Assembly: GCA_902497145.1 (NCBI GenBank)
Contig: CABVDR010000018.1
Span: forward strand, 1-39,719
Length of the DNA: 39,719 nt
DNA from: an uncultured Oscillospiraceae bacterium
Lineage (GTDB): Bacteria > Bacillota > Clostridia > Oscillospirales > Oscillospiraceae
Direction of reading: 5' to 3'
Shown: positions 1 to 8,403 of the stretch, piece by piece
Numbering within the stretch: position 1 is the stretch's first letter
Layout: each line of letters starts with the position of its first letter
Program-made: the position numbers and the translations under genes
The notes under the pieces: model-generated
Databases searched by the model: none
Told to the model about the DNA's origin: nothing
The model's input: the letters and a program-made list of their open reading frames with translations, nothing else

Positions 1-52
1 CGCAGCCTTTGATTGAGTCCTTTTATTCATAACCGCGGAAGGAGAATCACAC

Positions 53-991
53 ATGCTCAATCCTGGAGACATTTTTTTCAACCTGACGGGGTTGTTCCTG
101 CTGATTGCCGTGGGCTATGCTGCGGTGAAACTCCATATTCTCCCTGCCTCCTCCACCAAGCTGCTGAGCAGCCTGCTCATGCAAATCACCCTACCCGCCA
201 CAGTACTGACTTCTCTGGTGCGCCCTTTTGATCCCACCTTTATTCAGGACGGCGTACTCATGGTGGTCTTGGGTACGGCTCTGTTTCTCCTGTATGGTTT
301 GCTGTCATTTCTGCTTGCCCCTTTGTTCCGGGTTCCGCAGGGCCGACGGGGCGTATGGATTTTCTCCAGTACATTCAGCAACAATGGCTTTATGGGGTTT
401 CCGGTCGCGTTGGCCCTGTTTCAGGAACAGGGCCTGGCACTGGCTATTTTTCTGAGCATCCCCTTTAATTTTTTGGCCTATACTATGGGACCTAAACTCA
501 TGTGCATGGACCACGAAGCGGAAGACTCCGGTCCTGCTCCCTCCTGGCGCTCCATCCTGCTCACCAGTGTGAACTGCGCTACGGTGCTGGGTCTGGTGAT
601 GTACCTGACTCAGCTCTCCATTCCCAGCGTTCTCTCCGCGCCTCTCACGTATCTCTCCAATGTGACCACTCCCCTGTCCATGCTGGTCACTGGCATGAAT
701 CTCACCGGCGGCAAGGCAAGGGATCTGCTGCGGGACCGGGACGCCTTTTCCCTCTCCTTCATGCGCCTGATACTTCTGCCAGTGATTACTTGGGCTATTC
801 TGCGTCTGCTGCCCATCTCGAATCCTCTGGTCGTGGGCGTAATGCTGATTATTATGTCGATGCCAGCCGCTTCCATCGGCGCTATTTTGGCGGAGAGCTA
901 TCACGCGGACAAAGAGTTTGCCGCCCGGACGGTGTTCGTCTCCAGTCTGCTGTGTCTCATTACCCTTCCCCTTATTTCCCTGCTGCTGTAA
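53..991 (+). CDS. AEC family transporter (auxin efflux carrier-like permease)
   Basis: A 312-residue, very hydrophobic protein with about ten membrane segments in two groups, separated by a short polar stretch near residues 155-165 (DHEAEDSGPAPSW). The NNGFMGFP motif near residue 110 and the SMPAAS segment near residue 270 are typical of the AEC (auxin efflux carrier / malate permease) family, secondary exporters in the cytoplasmic membrane. The start is the ATG preceded by GGAAGGAG at a normal distance. The length matches the family. The substrate cannot be told from sequence; bacterial members have been linked to malate and other organic acids. It is transcribed alone toward the ncRNA terminator at 1047-1101. 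A weak GC stem (1008-1025) follows the stop. Confidence 0.85.
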   Translation: MLNPGDIFFNLTGLFLLIAVGYAAVKLHILPASSTKLLSSLLMQITLPATVLTSLVRPFDPTFIQDGVLMVVLGTALFLLYGLLSFLLAPLFRVPQGRRGVWIFSSTFSNNGFMGFPVALALFQEQGLALAIFLSIPFNFLAYTMGPKLMCMDHEAEDSGPAPSWRSILLTSVNCATVLGLVMYLTQLSIPSVLSAPLTYLSNVTTPLSMLVTGMNLTGGKARDLLRDRDAFSLSFMRLILLPVITWAILRLLPISNPLVVGVMLIIMSMPAASIGAILAESYHADKEFAARTVFVSSLLCLITLPLISLLL

Positions 992-1046
992 CGCAAGGCA
1001 AGAAAAAAACGGGCCCGCAGCCCGTCCCCAACCAAATATAGACAAA

Positions 1047-1101
1047 AGAAATGACCCTTGACCGCTCGTTTCGTAATTCGATGCAGTCAAGGGTCATTTC
1101 T
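1047..1101 (-). terminator. Terminator of the large ncRNA
   Basis: A perfect 16-bp inverted repeat (1047-1062 with 1086-1101) with a 23-nt loop. On the minus strand the stem ends in U residues and is followed by UUUGUC. On the plus strand no U tract follows, so it serves mainly the minus-strand transcript. Confidence 0.7.
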
Positions 1102-1126
1102 GGTGGTTCTTGTTATCTAACATCAT
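1094..1126 (-). CDS. Possible 10-codon mini-ORF at the 3' end of the ncRNA
   Basis: The minus strand reads MMLDNKNHQK and then TGA. The ATG at 1126 has an ideal Shine-Dalgarno site (GGAGG at 1134-1138, 7-nt spacing), the best ribosome site in the whole region. The stop codon lies inside the first arm of the terminator stem, so translating ribosomes would sit on the terminator. It could be a leader-peptide-like regulator, a truncated remnant of a longer gene, or chance. I recognise no family. Confidence 0.3.
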   Translation of the reverse strand: MMLDNKNHQK

Positions 1127-1719
1127 ATGGTTACCTCCATTTCTATCAATTCGCATTTACCACACGCTCTGTTTACAGGATGTCGATTTCTGCCATTCAA
1201 CTTCATTGCCGCGCGTCAACTACGCCGTGCATCCTCGCTTATGAGGTTCTGTACTGTTGTGCGATCTCATAATTCCTGTAACTTCCTGTGGTATCTGCGT
1301 AACCAGATTTTACACTTCATCCGACCAGCTGATCTTGTATTGGTTTCAGAACGAACCTTTGGTTTACGAAGGGTTTTCCAACATCCCTGGCATTTTGATT
1401 ACCGTTTGAATCCTTCTCTGCGTTGTCCGGGAATCTTGCTTTCTCTTCAGCTTACCGACTCTTATGAGCTTTCCTGGTCCGCCGGGTACTTACAAGGCTT
1501 ACCGAATTGCGATTGATCTGGAATCTGTGGGAAATTTCTTTGCCTGGGTTTTTGAAGTTCCTTTGCTTACCTGGGATTTGATCTGTTTTCCGCTACATGC
1601 TTGACAGCTTTTTGTTTTGATTTACCAGGGATTAATCTATCTCAACTTTCTGCTGTCGGATCAGGTGAAATCTGGTTTGCTAGGTTTGCTACCACATTGG
1701 TATCACCCTTTCTGGTTAT

Positions 1720-1748
1720 AATATAGCATTCGCCCCCATTTTTGTCAA
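1720..1748 (-). promoter_or_regulatory. Sigma-A promoter of the large ncRNA
   Basis: On the minus strand TTGACA (1743-1748), a 17-nt spacer and TATATT (1720-1725) preceded by TGC, an extended -10. This is one of the closest matches to consensus in the window. Predicted start near 1713. Confidence 0.75.
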
Positions 1749-1802
1749 TAGGTTTTGGAGGAAATTACAATTCATTTTGCAAGTTTTTTGAAAATCCCTT
1801 GC

Positions 1803-1833
1803 AAAAAGGCGTGCCCACTGGGCACGCCTTTTT
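1803..1833 (-). terminator. Terminator after the DUF2461 gene
   Basis: A 14-bp perfect stem (1803-1816 with 1820-1833) with a 3-nt loop. The A/T-rich base of the stem gives a U tract on the minus strand directly after the DUF2461 stop region. Confidence 0.85.
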
Positions 1834-1834
1834 C

Positions 1835-2509
1835 TCATCCCGGCTCCGGGGGCGGATCCCCCGCCAGTGTCATGAGATATTCATAATAAGGTTTGAGGAA
1901 ACGGAAGCCCTCGGTCACCTGTTCGGTCAGTTCCGGCCGGAACAGCAGGCCTTCGCAGTTCTCGTCCCGGGTGATGGAGATGCTCTTACGGTTGTACCAG
2001 GGAGACAGCAATTCTCCCGGGTCCCCCTTGGGTCGCTTGTACATCTCACCCTCCAGGGTAAACTGGGAACCTTTCAGTTTCCGAGCCAGTTTCTCCAGGG
2101 GCTTGGGGTCCCGGTCGATGCGGGCGCGGAGCTTGGCCATGGTAACAGGAGTTGGGTCATAGCAGCCCATGCCGAAGCTATAATACTCCGGGGCAATTTC
2201 AAAATAGAAAGCCGGCATACTGACCCACCGCTCCTTAGGCCGGCGCAGGGTGAACCACAGATGGTCCTTATACGGCCCCCGGCCGTGGAGACGTCTGGCG
2301 TCCCGGTAGATCCGGGAGACATAGAGATTGAGGCCCAGCTCCGGGAAGGCGTCCTCCATGGCCTGGTGGACTTCCTCCCCCAGCTGGCGCAGGGGCTCCG
2401 CCACCAAGGTCTGGTACTCCTGCTTGTGGGCCAAAAACCAGCTGCGCTCATTGTTCAGGCGGATTCCCCACAGGAAATCCACTGCTTGCTGTGAAAAACC
2501 TTGAAACAT
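1835..2509 (-). CDS. DUF2461 domain protein (TIGR02453 family)
   Basis: A 224-residue soluble protein matching the DUF2461 / TIGR02453 family along its length: N-terminal LWGIRLNNERSWF followed by the YxxLV segment, central SRIYRDARRLHGRGPYKDHLW, then PAFYFEIAPEYYSFGMGCY. The family is widespread in bacteria and has no established biochemical role. It starts 9 nt after the vanW stop, and its Shine-Dalgarno site AAGGAG overlaps that stop (TAAGGAG), so the two genes are almost certainly cotranscribed and translationally coupled. A strong terminator follows directly. Function unknown. Confidence 0.85.
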   Translation of the reverse strand: MFQGFSQQAVDFLWGIRLNNERSWFLAHKQEYQTLVAEPLRQLGEEVHQAMEDAFPELGLNLYVSRIYRDARRLHGRGPYKDHLWFTLRRPKERWVSMPAFYFEIAPEYYSFGMGCYDPTPVTMAKLRARIDRDPKPLEKLARKLKGSQFTLEGEMYKRPKGDPGELLSPWYNRKSISITRDENCEGLLFRPELTEQVTEGFRFLKPYYEYLMTLAGDPPPEPG

Positions 2510-2518
2510 GTTGGCTCC

Positions 2519-4351
2519 TTAGGCTACCTGACTGCTGGAGGCGGCAGGCTGTTCCGCGGGGGTCTCGGCAGGGGTTTCCGCCGGGGTCTCCGTGGGCGTT
2601 TCCGGCTGGGTGACGGGAGTCTCAGGCTGAGTGGTGGGAGTCTCAGGCTGAGTCACCGGGGTCTCCGGCTCCGGCTCCGGCTCAGGCTGGGCGGGCTTGC
2701 CGTTGACCCAGGTGGAGGGATCACCGTCGGCAGGATTATACAAAATGGTCTTGGGACGCATCTTGTAGGTACTGGAGGTCATCTGCTGCTTCTCCACCAG
2801 GTTGCCGTTTTTGTCATAGATATAGCGGTAGGTGCTGGCGCTCACACCGGTGTAGGGGTTCTGCTTGCTGTCCACCTTGGTAGTACCGCGGGGAATGGAA
2901 GAATCCGCCTTATACTGGGTGGTGGGAGAGACCCAGTCATAGGTCGTGCTCTTGGGCACGGCATAGTAGCCGGTCTCGTTGGTGCCATAAATCTCCACGG
3001 TCAGCTTGCGCTTGCCGCCCTGGTCGTAGCTGCGGGTGACAATCTTCACCGGGTAGTTGGTGTTGTTCTTAAAGCGGAAGTCGGTCAGTCCATAGTATAC
3101 CGTGGCGTCCATGCCTTCATCCACATAGCCGGTGTTGTACATGTGGGCCTTCCGCTCCACCACCTCCAATGTGGTGTGGAGGACGGCGTAGTAGATGGTG
3201 GAGGAGGTCTGGCAAATGCCGCCGCCTACCTCGTCCACCGAGGCGCCGCCGGAGTACACCGGCGCGGACAGGTAGCCTTTGGAGGCGCTGCGGCTGCCGG
3301 TGGTGTTGTTATAGGAGAACACCTCGCCGGGCATGAGGACCACACCATTACATGCCTCAGCAGACAGCTTTACGTTATGCTTCCGGTTGGAGGAGCCGCT
3401 GACCGTGGTGGTGCCGCTGCCCAGCAGGTCCCGGAACAGCTTGGCCTGCAGGCTCTCCTTGGTCTCGTTGGGCTGGGTCAGGGTGAGGGGGATGGAAACG
3501 GTCTCGCCCTCAGCGGCGGACTCATAGGCCGTCTTAGCCTGCTCCACATCAAAGTCCACACCCACCACGGAGTCGGTGGCCTGATAGGTCTCAGGATCCA
3601 CGGTGGAGTCCACCGGCTCGGTGTGCAGCTCCTCATACATAGCCTCGAAGTCGGGCTCCTGGGGGCTCTCCTCATGGGCAGTGAGGGTCACCGTCTCCGG
3701 CTGTACCGTCTCGCCCCGCAGCTTCTCCTCCAGCTCATTCTCCAGGGCCTGCTTCACCTGCTCCTCGGACTTTTCCCGGTCAATGGCCACGCCGGTGACT
3801 CCCTTGGTGATCTTCAGCTGATCGCCGTCGATCACATAGGCCGCCTGGGTGATGCCGCCGCCGGCCAGCTGATCTGCCTCATCCAGCAGTGCCTTGAGCT
3901 GCTTCTGGCCGTCCTCGCTCCAGTCCAGAGACAGGTCCACTTCCTGGGTCATTCCCAGCAGGCTGCCCAGATAAGCGCCGCCCTGGAGGATAAAGTTGCT
4001 CCGGCCTGTCTCCCAGGCCTGCTTGGCGCAGTCCTCCGCGTTAAAGCTCAGGGCCGTGCCCTGAATGCTGCCGCTCCAGGTGCCGTACTCCAGGGGTACC
4101 GTCAGGTCCTTGACCTGGTCCAGGCTGTCCTCCAGGGCGGACTTGGCCTGCTCCTGAGTCATCCCGCCCACGGATACGCCGCCCACATGGACCCCTTTCA
4201 TAATGGTGGGAGAGCCGCCCACCCAGGCACACAAGCCCGCGTAGGCGCCTACGATCACCACAGCGGCTGCACCGATCCCGATGAGCAGCGCTTTTTTCTT
4301 TGGATTGTCAGGCCCTTTTTTTGTCTCTTTCTGAACCCGATTTCCTTCCAT
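2519..4351 (-). CDS. VanW family protein with putative peptidoglycan-binding domains
   Basis: A 610-residue membrane-anchored protein. A short basic N-terminus leads to one transmembrane helix (about residues 20-45, KKALLIGIGAAAVVIVGAYAG). Two PG_binding_4-like repeats follow (about residues 55-270, with the VHVGGVSVGGMTQEQA start typical of that domain). The VanW domain lies at about residues 320-450 (FSYNNTTGSRSASKGY, GGGICQTSSTIYYAVL). The C-terminus is a low-complexity tail of TQPETP / AETPAE repeats ending in ASSSQVA, probably spanning the wall. I chose ATG 4351 over an upstream ATG at 4372 because GGAGGT lies 9 nt before it. VanW proteins are wall-associated; despite the name, the gene alone does not indicate vancomycin resistance. 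It leads the operon with DUF2461. Confidence 0.85.
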   Translation of the reverse strand: MEGNRVQKETKKGPDNPKKKALLIGIGAAAVVIVGAYAGLCAWVGGSPTIMKGVHVGGVSVGGMTQEQAKSALEDSLDQVKDLTVPLEYGTWSGSIQGTALSFNAEDCAKQAWETGRSNFILQGGAYLGSLLGMTQEVDLSLDWSEDGQKQLKALLDEADQLAGGGITQAAYVIDGDQLKITKGVTGVAIDREKSEEQVKQALENELEEKLRGETVQPETVTLTAHEESPQEPDFEAMYEELHTEPVDSTVDPETYQATDSVVGVDFDVEQAKTAYESAAEGETVSIPLTLTQPNETKESLQAKLFRDLLGSGTTTVSGSSNRKHNVKLSAEACNGVVLMPGEVFSYNNTTGSRSASKGYLSAPVYSGGASVDEVGGGICQTSSTIYYAVLHTTLEVVERKAHMYNTGYVDEGMDATVYYGLTDFRFKNNTNYPVKIVTRSYDQGGKRKLTVEIYGTNETGYYAVPKSTTYDWVSPTTQYKADSSIPRGTTKVDSKQNPYTGVSASTYRYIYDKNGNLVEKQQMTSSTYKMRPKTILYNPADGDPSTWVNGKPAQPEPEPEPETPVTQPETPTTQPETPVTQPETPTETPAETPAETPAEQPAASSSQVA

Positions 4352-4745
4352 AATAACATTACCTCCACACATCAGCGTGCTGCCGATGCGTCTTTTTATT
4401 TATTTCTCCATACAGCCCCCGGGCAATCCGGGTATTTCTCCCTAATCCTACGTGTTTTTGGAGATCATGAACCATTATAGCACCCCTTTTTCCCCCTTAC
4501 AATTACAGAACAGTTACAACTGTCCCTTCCAAATTCCCCCTGAAAATCAAAATTCTGACCTCGCCCTTTACTTTTTCAGGCCCTTGGGGTATGATAATTT
4601 CTACGCAGGATCTCCCCCTGCCATCCCAGTCTATGCGGATTTAAATAATTTTAAGAAAATCTCAATTGGATTTTGACTCCACTCTGCTAAGATAGGTTTG
4701 TAAGCAGACCGCCCTGGCGGCCTACCATCGGAGGGAACAGCCACT
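4352..4745. other. Divergent intergenic region, vanW / xpaC-like
   Basis: 394 bp without a gene. It holds the minus-strand promoter for vanW (4474-4502), a vanW leader of about 115 nt with a small CCCGG/CCGGG hairpin near 4418-4432, and the upstream region of the plus-strand gene. Only a weak plus-strand promoter candidate is visible (TTGGAT at 4667, 15-nt spacer, TAAGAT at 4688). The middle part (4480-4660) is AT-rich and otherwise featureless. Confidence 0.5.
4474..4502 (-). promoter_or_regulatory. Sigma-A promoter of vanW-DUF2461
   Basis: Minus strand: TTGTAA (4497-4502), 17-nt spacer, perfect TATAAT (4474-4479) preceded by TGC (extended -10). Predicted start near 4467. Confidence 0.7.
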
Positions 4746-5894
4746 ATGTCAAACTATCAGTATCGAAAAGGGAACGGAAACAACAACGACTTAGGCTATT
4801 GGATTATGTCGGCGATCTTTCTGATCTGTCTGCCGCCCGTCGGCCTTTTTATGATCGTACTTAAGCTGCTGGGCGGAAAAAAGCGCACCGGGCGCAGCGG
4901 CACCACCTACACCCGCCGCCCAACCTCCCAGCCCTTGGGCGCCCGTACCACATCTCCCCAGGCCGCTCCGGAGCCCACCGCAGAGGCCCGCAGCGCCCAG
5001 CTGGCCGCTTTGAACCGGAAGGGGCGCACCCTCACGGTGGTAGGTGCTGTGCTGACCGCTGTCTTTCTTCTGGGCTCTCTCTCCGGCATCAGCAACGCTT
5101 TCTACTGGTTGATCCACGGGGAGCCCATCTGGTTTCTGGAAGATTTGACCAATATGCTGCCGGTGCTTTGCTTTTTGGGCGCTGGCGCCGGGTGCCTGTT
5201 TGTGGGACTGCGGCGGCAGAAGAAGGTCACCCGCTTCCGCCAGTACCTGGCCATGATCGGCCGGCGTACCAGTATCTCCCTGTCCTCCCTGGCCTCGGCT
5301 ACCGGGGCCTCCCCCGCCAAGGTACGGGATGATCTGGAGGATATGCTGGAGGAGAACCTGTTCCCCAACGGCTATCTGGATCTGGGCAGCGGCATGCTGG
5401 TGGTATCTGGCGACGGTCTCTCGGATCCCCCCAAGGAAGAGCCCAAGAAGCCGGAGCCTCCCAAGGAGGAGCGGCCCCAGGACGCAGTTCTGGAGGAGAT
5501 CCGCGCCGTCAACGACGCCATCGACAACCCCCGTCTCAGCGAGCAGATCGACCGCATCGGCGTCATTACTGCCAAGATTCTGGACTACCAGCGGCAGCAC
5601 CCGGATAAATCTCCCCAGCTGCACAGCTTTTTGAGCTACTACCTCCCCACCACCCTGAAAATTCTCCGGGCCTACGCCCAGCTGGAAGACCAGGAGGTGG
5701 AGGGTGAAAACATCACCGCCGCTATGGCGCGTATCGAGGGCATGATGGATAAAGTGGTGGAAGGCTTTGAAAAGCAGCTGGATCAGCTGTTCCAGGGCGA
5801 CGCCATGGACATCACCACCGATGTAGAGGTGCTGGAGCGGATGCTCTCCAAGGACGGTCTATCCAACAAAGACAGCATTCGTCTGGAGCTGTAA
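4746..5894 (+). CDS. Membrane protein with C-terminal XpaC-like (5-bromo-4-chloroindolyl phosphate hydrolysis) domain
   Basis: A 382-residue protein. One transmembrane helix lies near residues 17-40 (MSAIFLICLPPVGLFMIVL), followed by a Pro/Thr-rich linker (residues 50-85). Two more helices follow (about 97-120 and 137-157), then a winged-helix-like segment (residues 165-225, RTSISLSSLASATGASPAKVRDDL). A Pro/Glu/Lys-rich linker leads to a helical C-terminal domain (about 245-382) resembling the XpaC family. The name comes from a screening phenotype; the biochemical role is unknown. The start ATG has GGAGG 11 nt upstream. It stands alone, ending in a bidirectional terminator shared with the convergent sulfatase gene. 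Confidence 0.65.
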   Translation: MSNYQYRKGNGNNNDLGYWIMSAIFLICLPPVGLFMIVLKLLGGKKRTGRSGTTYTRRPTSQPLGARTTSPQAAPEPTAEARSAQLAALNRKGRTLTVVGAVLTAVFLLGSLSGISNAFYWLIHGEPIWFLEDLTNMLPVLCFLGAGAGCLFVGLRRQKKVTRFRQYLAMIGRRTSISLSSLASATGASPAKVRDDLEDMLEENLFPNGYLDLGSGMLVVSGDGLSDPPKEEPKKPEPPKEERPQDAVLEEIRAVNDAIDNPRLSEQIDRIGVITAKILDYQRQHPDKSPQLHSFLSYYLPTTLKILRAYAQLEDQEVEGENITAAMARIEGMMDKVVEGFEKQLDQLFQGDAMDITTDVEVLERMLSKDGLSNKDSIRLEL

Positions 5895-5895
5895 C

Positions 5896-5943
5896 AGGAT
5901 AAAAAATGGCTGACATCAAAAGATGTCAGCCATTTTTTATCCT
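5896..5943. terminator. Bidirectional terminator
   Basis: A perfect 22-bp stem (5896-5917 with 5922-5943) with an AAAA loop. A-runs and T-runs flank the GC core on both sides, so it ends both the plus-strand XpaC-like gene and the minus-strand sulfatase gene. The stem overlaps the first base of the sulfatase stop codon. Confidence 0.9.
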
Positions 5944-7961
5944 CAGGAGGAACCGAATACCACCCGGTAGTAGTCAGTATCCAGAATGGAGGCCGAGTAG
6001 GCTACCCGGTTTTGAACCTCGGAGAGGCGCTCAGCCGCGTAGTCCGGGTCTGGTTCGCTGCCGTCCCACATTTCAAAGGTATCCGTGGTGGAGTCGTAGC
6101 GGCCTTTATCGGTAATAAAGCTGTAATTAGAGAAAATCACCAGCCCCGGCTCGTCGGAGAGGATATCCCGCCCCATAATCAGCCGGGAGTCGTACTCCAG
6201 GCCGAAGAGGTTGGCCAGGGTAGGCATCACATCCAGGCTGGAACAATATTTGTCCACATGGACAGGCTCCTGAATGTCAGCGCTCCACAAAATCAGAGTA
6301 TTCTCGTAAATCTCAAACACCGGGTCCACCTCGTGGCCCAACAGTTCGCTGTACTGCTCGTCGGTGAGTCCATAGGGGTAGTGGTCAGCAGATAGAACGA
6401 TCACCGTGTCATCCAGCTTGCCTGCCGCCTCCAGCTGATCCACCAGACTCTCCATGGCCAGCTCCAGCTCCATCTGGCTGGCCAGATAGGCAGTCACCGC
6501 CTCGGAGTAGCCTAAGCCGGAGACCTGATCCCAGTGGCGGCGGGACATGGCGTTGCTCTCATAGTCGTACTTCAGATGTCCGCTTACCGTCAGGCAGTAG
6601 ACCATGAAGTGGTCCTCATCGACAAACTGAGGCACAATCTTCTCCATCATCTCCTGGTCGGAGGGGGGGAAGTTCTCCTCGTCAATCTCCATGTCCAAGC
6701 CATTGCCGATACCGTAATACTCATAACCCATGTTGGGGTGGGAGAGGTTGCGGTCGTAGTAGTCATAGAGGTAGTCGTGGTAGGCCAAGGTGCGGTAACC
6801 CAGGTTTTTAAATAAGGTACCAAAGCCGAAGGGCATATAGTTGTCCGAGGACTCCGAGTAGCTCCACACCCCCGACTTGGGAATTAACCCTGTGGTAGTC
6901 ACATACTCCCCGTCGGAAGTGGACACCCCCCACAAGGGCGTATAGAAGTGGTCGCAGATGATCCCCTCGTGGGATAGCTTCCACAGCGTTGGGGTGCGCT
7001 CCGGATCCATAGCCAGGGTGGAGAAGCCCTCTGCCACCACCCAGATGAGATTCTTGCCCGCAAAGCGGCCCGTCCATTCATTCTCCGGCGTGGGTTCTAC
7101 CTTGGAAAAATACTGGTGCATATCCGTCAGGGTCGGGTCGTCCTGGTCCCGCTGGATCAAAGCATCAAAGTCAATGTCCATCATATGCAGGCCCGGTTTG
7201 TCCTCGCCCTCCTCCAACTGATAGGGAGACGAGGTACGCACCGCCAGTTTGGGCAAAACCTGGTCGTCTGGGTCAATCCCAAAGAGCACCCGCCGGATCT
7301 CCAGCTCGGTCTGGGTGAACATGCCGAAGTTTTGTACCTCCAGCTCCGGCGCTGCGGCCTGAAGATACAGGTATCGCAGGGACAGATTGCCTCCACCGCA
7401 CAGCAGCACCAGAAGGATCCCCACCACCTGTACCAGGGCACCCACACCAAACCACCGCAGCCGGTCGCCCCGGATGAGGGCCGATCCGGCCACGATCCGC
7501 TTGCGAAACACCGCGGCCAGCACCACCGGCACCACCATCATTAAAATAGGAAACCAGTTCATCAGCACCTGGCCCACAGCCATGTTGCCGAAGGACTGGG
7601 CTACCATCAGCATCTTAGTCAGGGAAAAGATGGTCATAAAGGTCTTGAACAGGTGGTAGTAGACGATCTGAGACCCCATCCAAAGGGAGATGATCCCCGT
7701 GAGCACCACCAGCAGCCACCGTCCCGTCCGCTCTCTCACTCCGCCGCACAGCAGCCCCAGAAGAACTGCCACCGGGATAGAGAATACCAGCGTGAAAAAC
7801 ACACCGGCAAAGGACAAGGTATGAAAACAGAAGAGCTTCATAAACAGCTCCTCATAGTAGATCACAGCCAAGAAAAAAACGGAGGGCGCGATCAGCCGCC
7901 GCCTGCCCCATTTGGGCAGGCGAAAGGCCTTTTTCTGCATCCTCCGGTCCGCCAAATCCAT
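5943..7961 (-). CDS. LTA synthase family sulfatase (polyglycerolphosphate synthase-like)
   Basis: A 672-residue protein. The N-terminal part has about five membrane helices (residues 20-230, for example APSVFFLAVIYY and FFTLVFSIPVAVLLGLL). The extracellular C-terminal part (about residues 300-672) is an alkaline-phosphatase-fold sulfatase domain. Family landmarks are NLIWVVAEGFS (first metal ligand Glu), STSDGEYVTTTG (the Thr of TSDGE corresponds to the catalytic threonine of LtaS), VYCLTVSGH and VLSADHYPYG (metal-binding Asp-His). LtaS-type enzymes move glycerol phosphate from phosphatidylglycerol onto lipoteichoic acid outside the membrane. Which polymer this paralogue makes is unknown. I chose ATG 7961 because GGAG lies 7 nt upstream and the promoter at 8061-8089 leaves no room for much longer starts. 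Confidence 0.88.
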   Translation of the reverse strand: MDLADRRMQKKAFRLPKWGRRRLIAPSVFFLAVIYYEELFMKLFCFHTLSFAGVFFTLVFSIPVAVLLGLLCGGVRERTGRWLLVVLTGIISLWMGSQIVYYHLFKTFMTIFSLTKMLMVAQSFGNMAVGQVLMNWFPILMMVVPVVLAAVFRKRIVAGSALIRGDRLRWFGVGALVQVVGILLVLLCGGGNLSLRYLYLQAAAPELEVQNFGMFTQTELEIRRVLFGIDPDDQVLPKLAVRTSSPYQLEEGEDKPGLHMMDIDFDALIQRDQDDPTLTDMHQYFSKVEPTPENEWTGRFAGKNLIWVVAEGFSTLAMDPERTPTLWKLSHEGIICDHFYTPLWGVSTSDGEYVTTTGLIPKSGVWSYSESSDNYMPFGFGTLFKNLGYRTLAYHDYLYDYYDRNLSHPNMGYEYYGIGNGLDMEIDEENFPPSDQEMMEKIVPQFVDEDHFMVYCLTVSGHLKYDYESNAMSRRHWDQVSGLGYSEAVTAYLASQMELELAMESLVDQLEAAGKLDDTVIVLSADHYPYGLTDEQYSELLGHEVDPVFEIYENTLILWSADIQEPVHVDKYCSSLDVMPTLANLFGLEYDSRLIMGRDILSDEPGLVIFSNYSFITDKGRYDSTTDTFEMWDGSEPDPDYAAERLSEVQNRVAYSASILDTDYYRVVFGSS

Positions 7962-8060
7962 TGCGCTGCTCCTTTCCGCCCCCCGCGGAGCGCTCCGCTC
8001 CCCGGACGGCACAGGCACGGCCAGTCTCTCTCCTGCCTGCCGTTTTGTCACCGCAGGCCC

Positions 8061-8089
8061 ATTGTACCCGATTGCCCCTAACCTGTCAA
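8061..8089 (-). promoter_or_regulatory. Sigma-A promoter of the LTA synthase-like gene
   Basis: Minus strand: perfect TTGACA (8084-8089), 17-nt spacer, TACAAT (8061-8066). Predicted start near 8054, giving a leader of about 90 nt. Confidence 0.75.
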
Positions 8090-8272
8090 CAAAGCCGCCC
8101 TTCCAGCTCATTTCCCTGCGACTCTGTCCCTTTCCAGATCGTTTTTCCATTTAATTTACTTCCTACGCGTCTTGCTTCGTATATTCTGTCATTTTCTTTT
8201 GGCCTTAATCTTTTTCTTTTGCTCTCTTAACCAAAAATAAGGATCTTTTAGGCCCGAACTGGCAGTTTAGGG

Positions 8273-8301
8273 TTGCATTGAGCTGGGAAATCTGCTATAT
8301 T
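8273..8301 (+). promoter_or_regulatory. Sigma-A promoter of the cstA operon
   Basis: TTGCAT (8273-8278), 17-nt spacer, TATATT (8296-8301) preceded by TGC (extended -10). Predicted start near 8308. Confidence 0.7.
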
Positions 8302-8379
8302 AACCTTAATAATTTATTCACAATTTTGAAGTTTCCATTTCTTAAGTTTTTCCTAAGGTTTTCTGGCAACTTTTGAACA

Positions 8380-8403
8380 AAAGCAGCCCTCTCCGGCTGC
8401 TTT
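8380..8403 (+). promoter_or_regulatory. Leader hairpin, possible attenuator of the cstA operon
   Basis: A 9-bp stem (8380-8388 with 8395-8403) with a 6-nt loop, followed by a pyrimidine run (CCTCTTTG), between the promoter and the first gene. No plus-strand gene precedes it, so it is not an ordinary gene-end terminator. It could attenuate transcription of the operon. Confidence 0.4.

Larger units (their letters stand above)
1041..1713 (-). ncRNA. Candidate large structured non-coding RNA, about 670 nt
   Basis: This stretch has no credible protein gene and is clearly AT-richer than its surroundings. The minus strand starts with a near-consensus sigma-A promoter (1720-1748) and ends in a 16-bp terminator stem followed by a short U tract (1047-1101). 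Read on the minus strand the transcript is rich in A and poor in U, as large structured RNAs often are. Exact long-range pairings are visible. Positions 1301-1310 pair with 1668-1677 (10 bp), 1313-1315 with 1665-1667, and 1319-1325 with 1655-1661 (7 bp), which together make one stacked helix closing about 330 nt. Positions 1173-1180 pair with 1274-1281 (8 bp) and enclose 1239-1245 with 1266-1272 (7 bp). GGTAAGC occurs three times in the transcript. I do not recognise the class. It lacks the conserved cores of RNase P RNA, tmRNA and 6S RNA as I know them. Size and solitary layout recall ROOL or OLE RNAs. Confidence 0.6.

Noticed and set aside
1127..1516. Plus-strand open frame of 129 codons in the ncRNA region
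   Set aside because: No ribosome site, no recognisable family and odd composition. The minus strand has the promoter, terminator and pairing that explain the region better.
1041..1713. Group II intron or its 5' remnant
   Set aside because: No domain V-like hairpin, no reverse transcriptase frame and no clear GUGYG start. Kept only as an alternative to test.
2501..4480. Long plus-strand open frame (659 codons) opposite vanW
   Set aside because: Shadow of the vanW gene. Its composition is Leu/Gly/His-rich without any domain, and vanW has a signal anchor, family motifs and a ribosome site.
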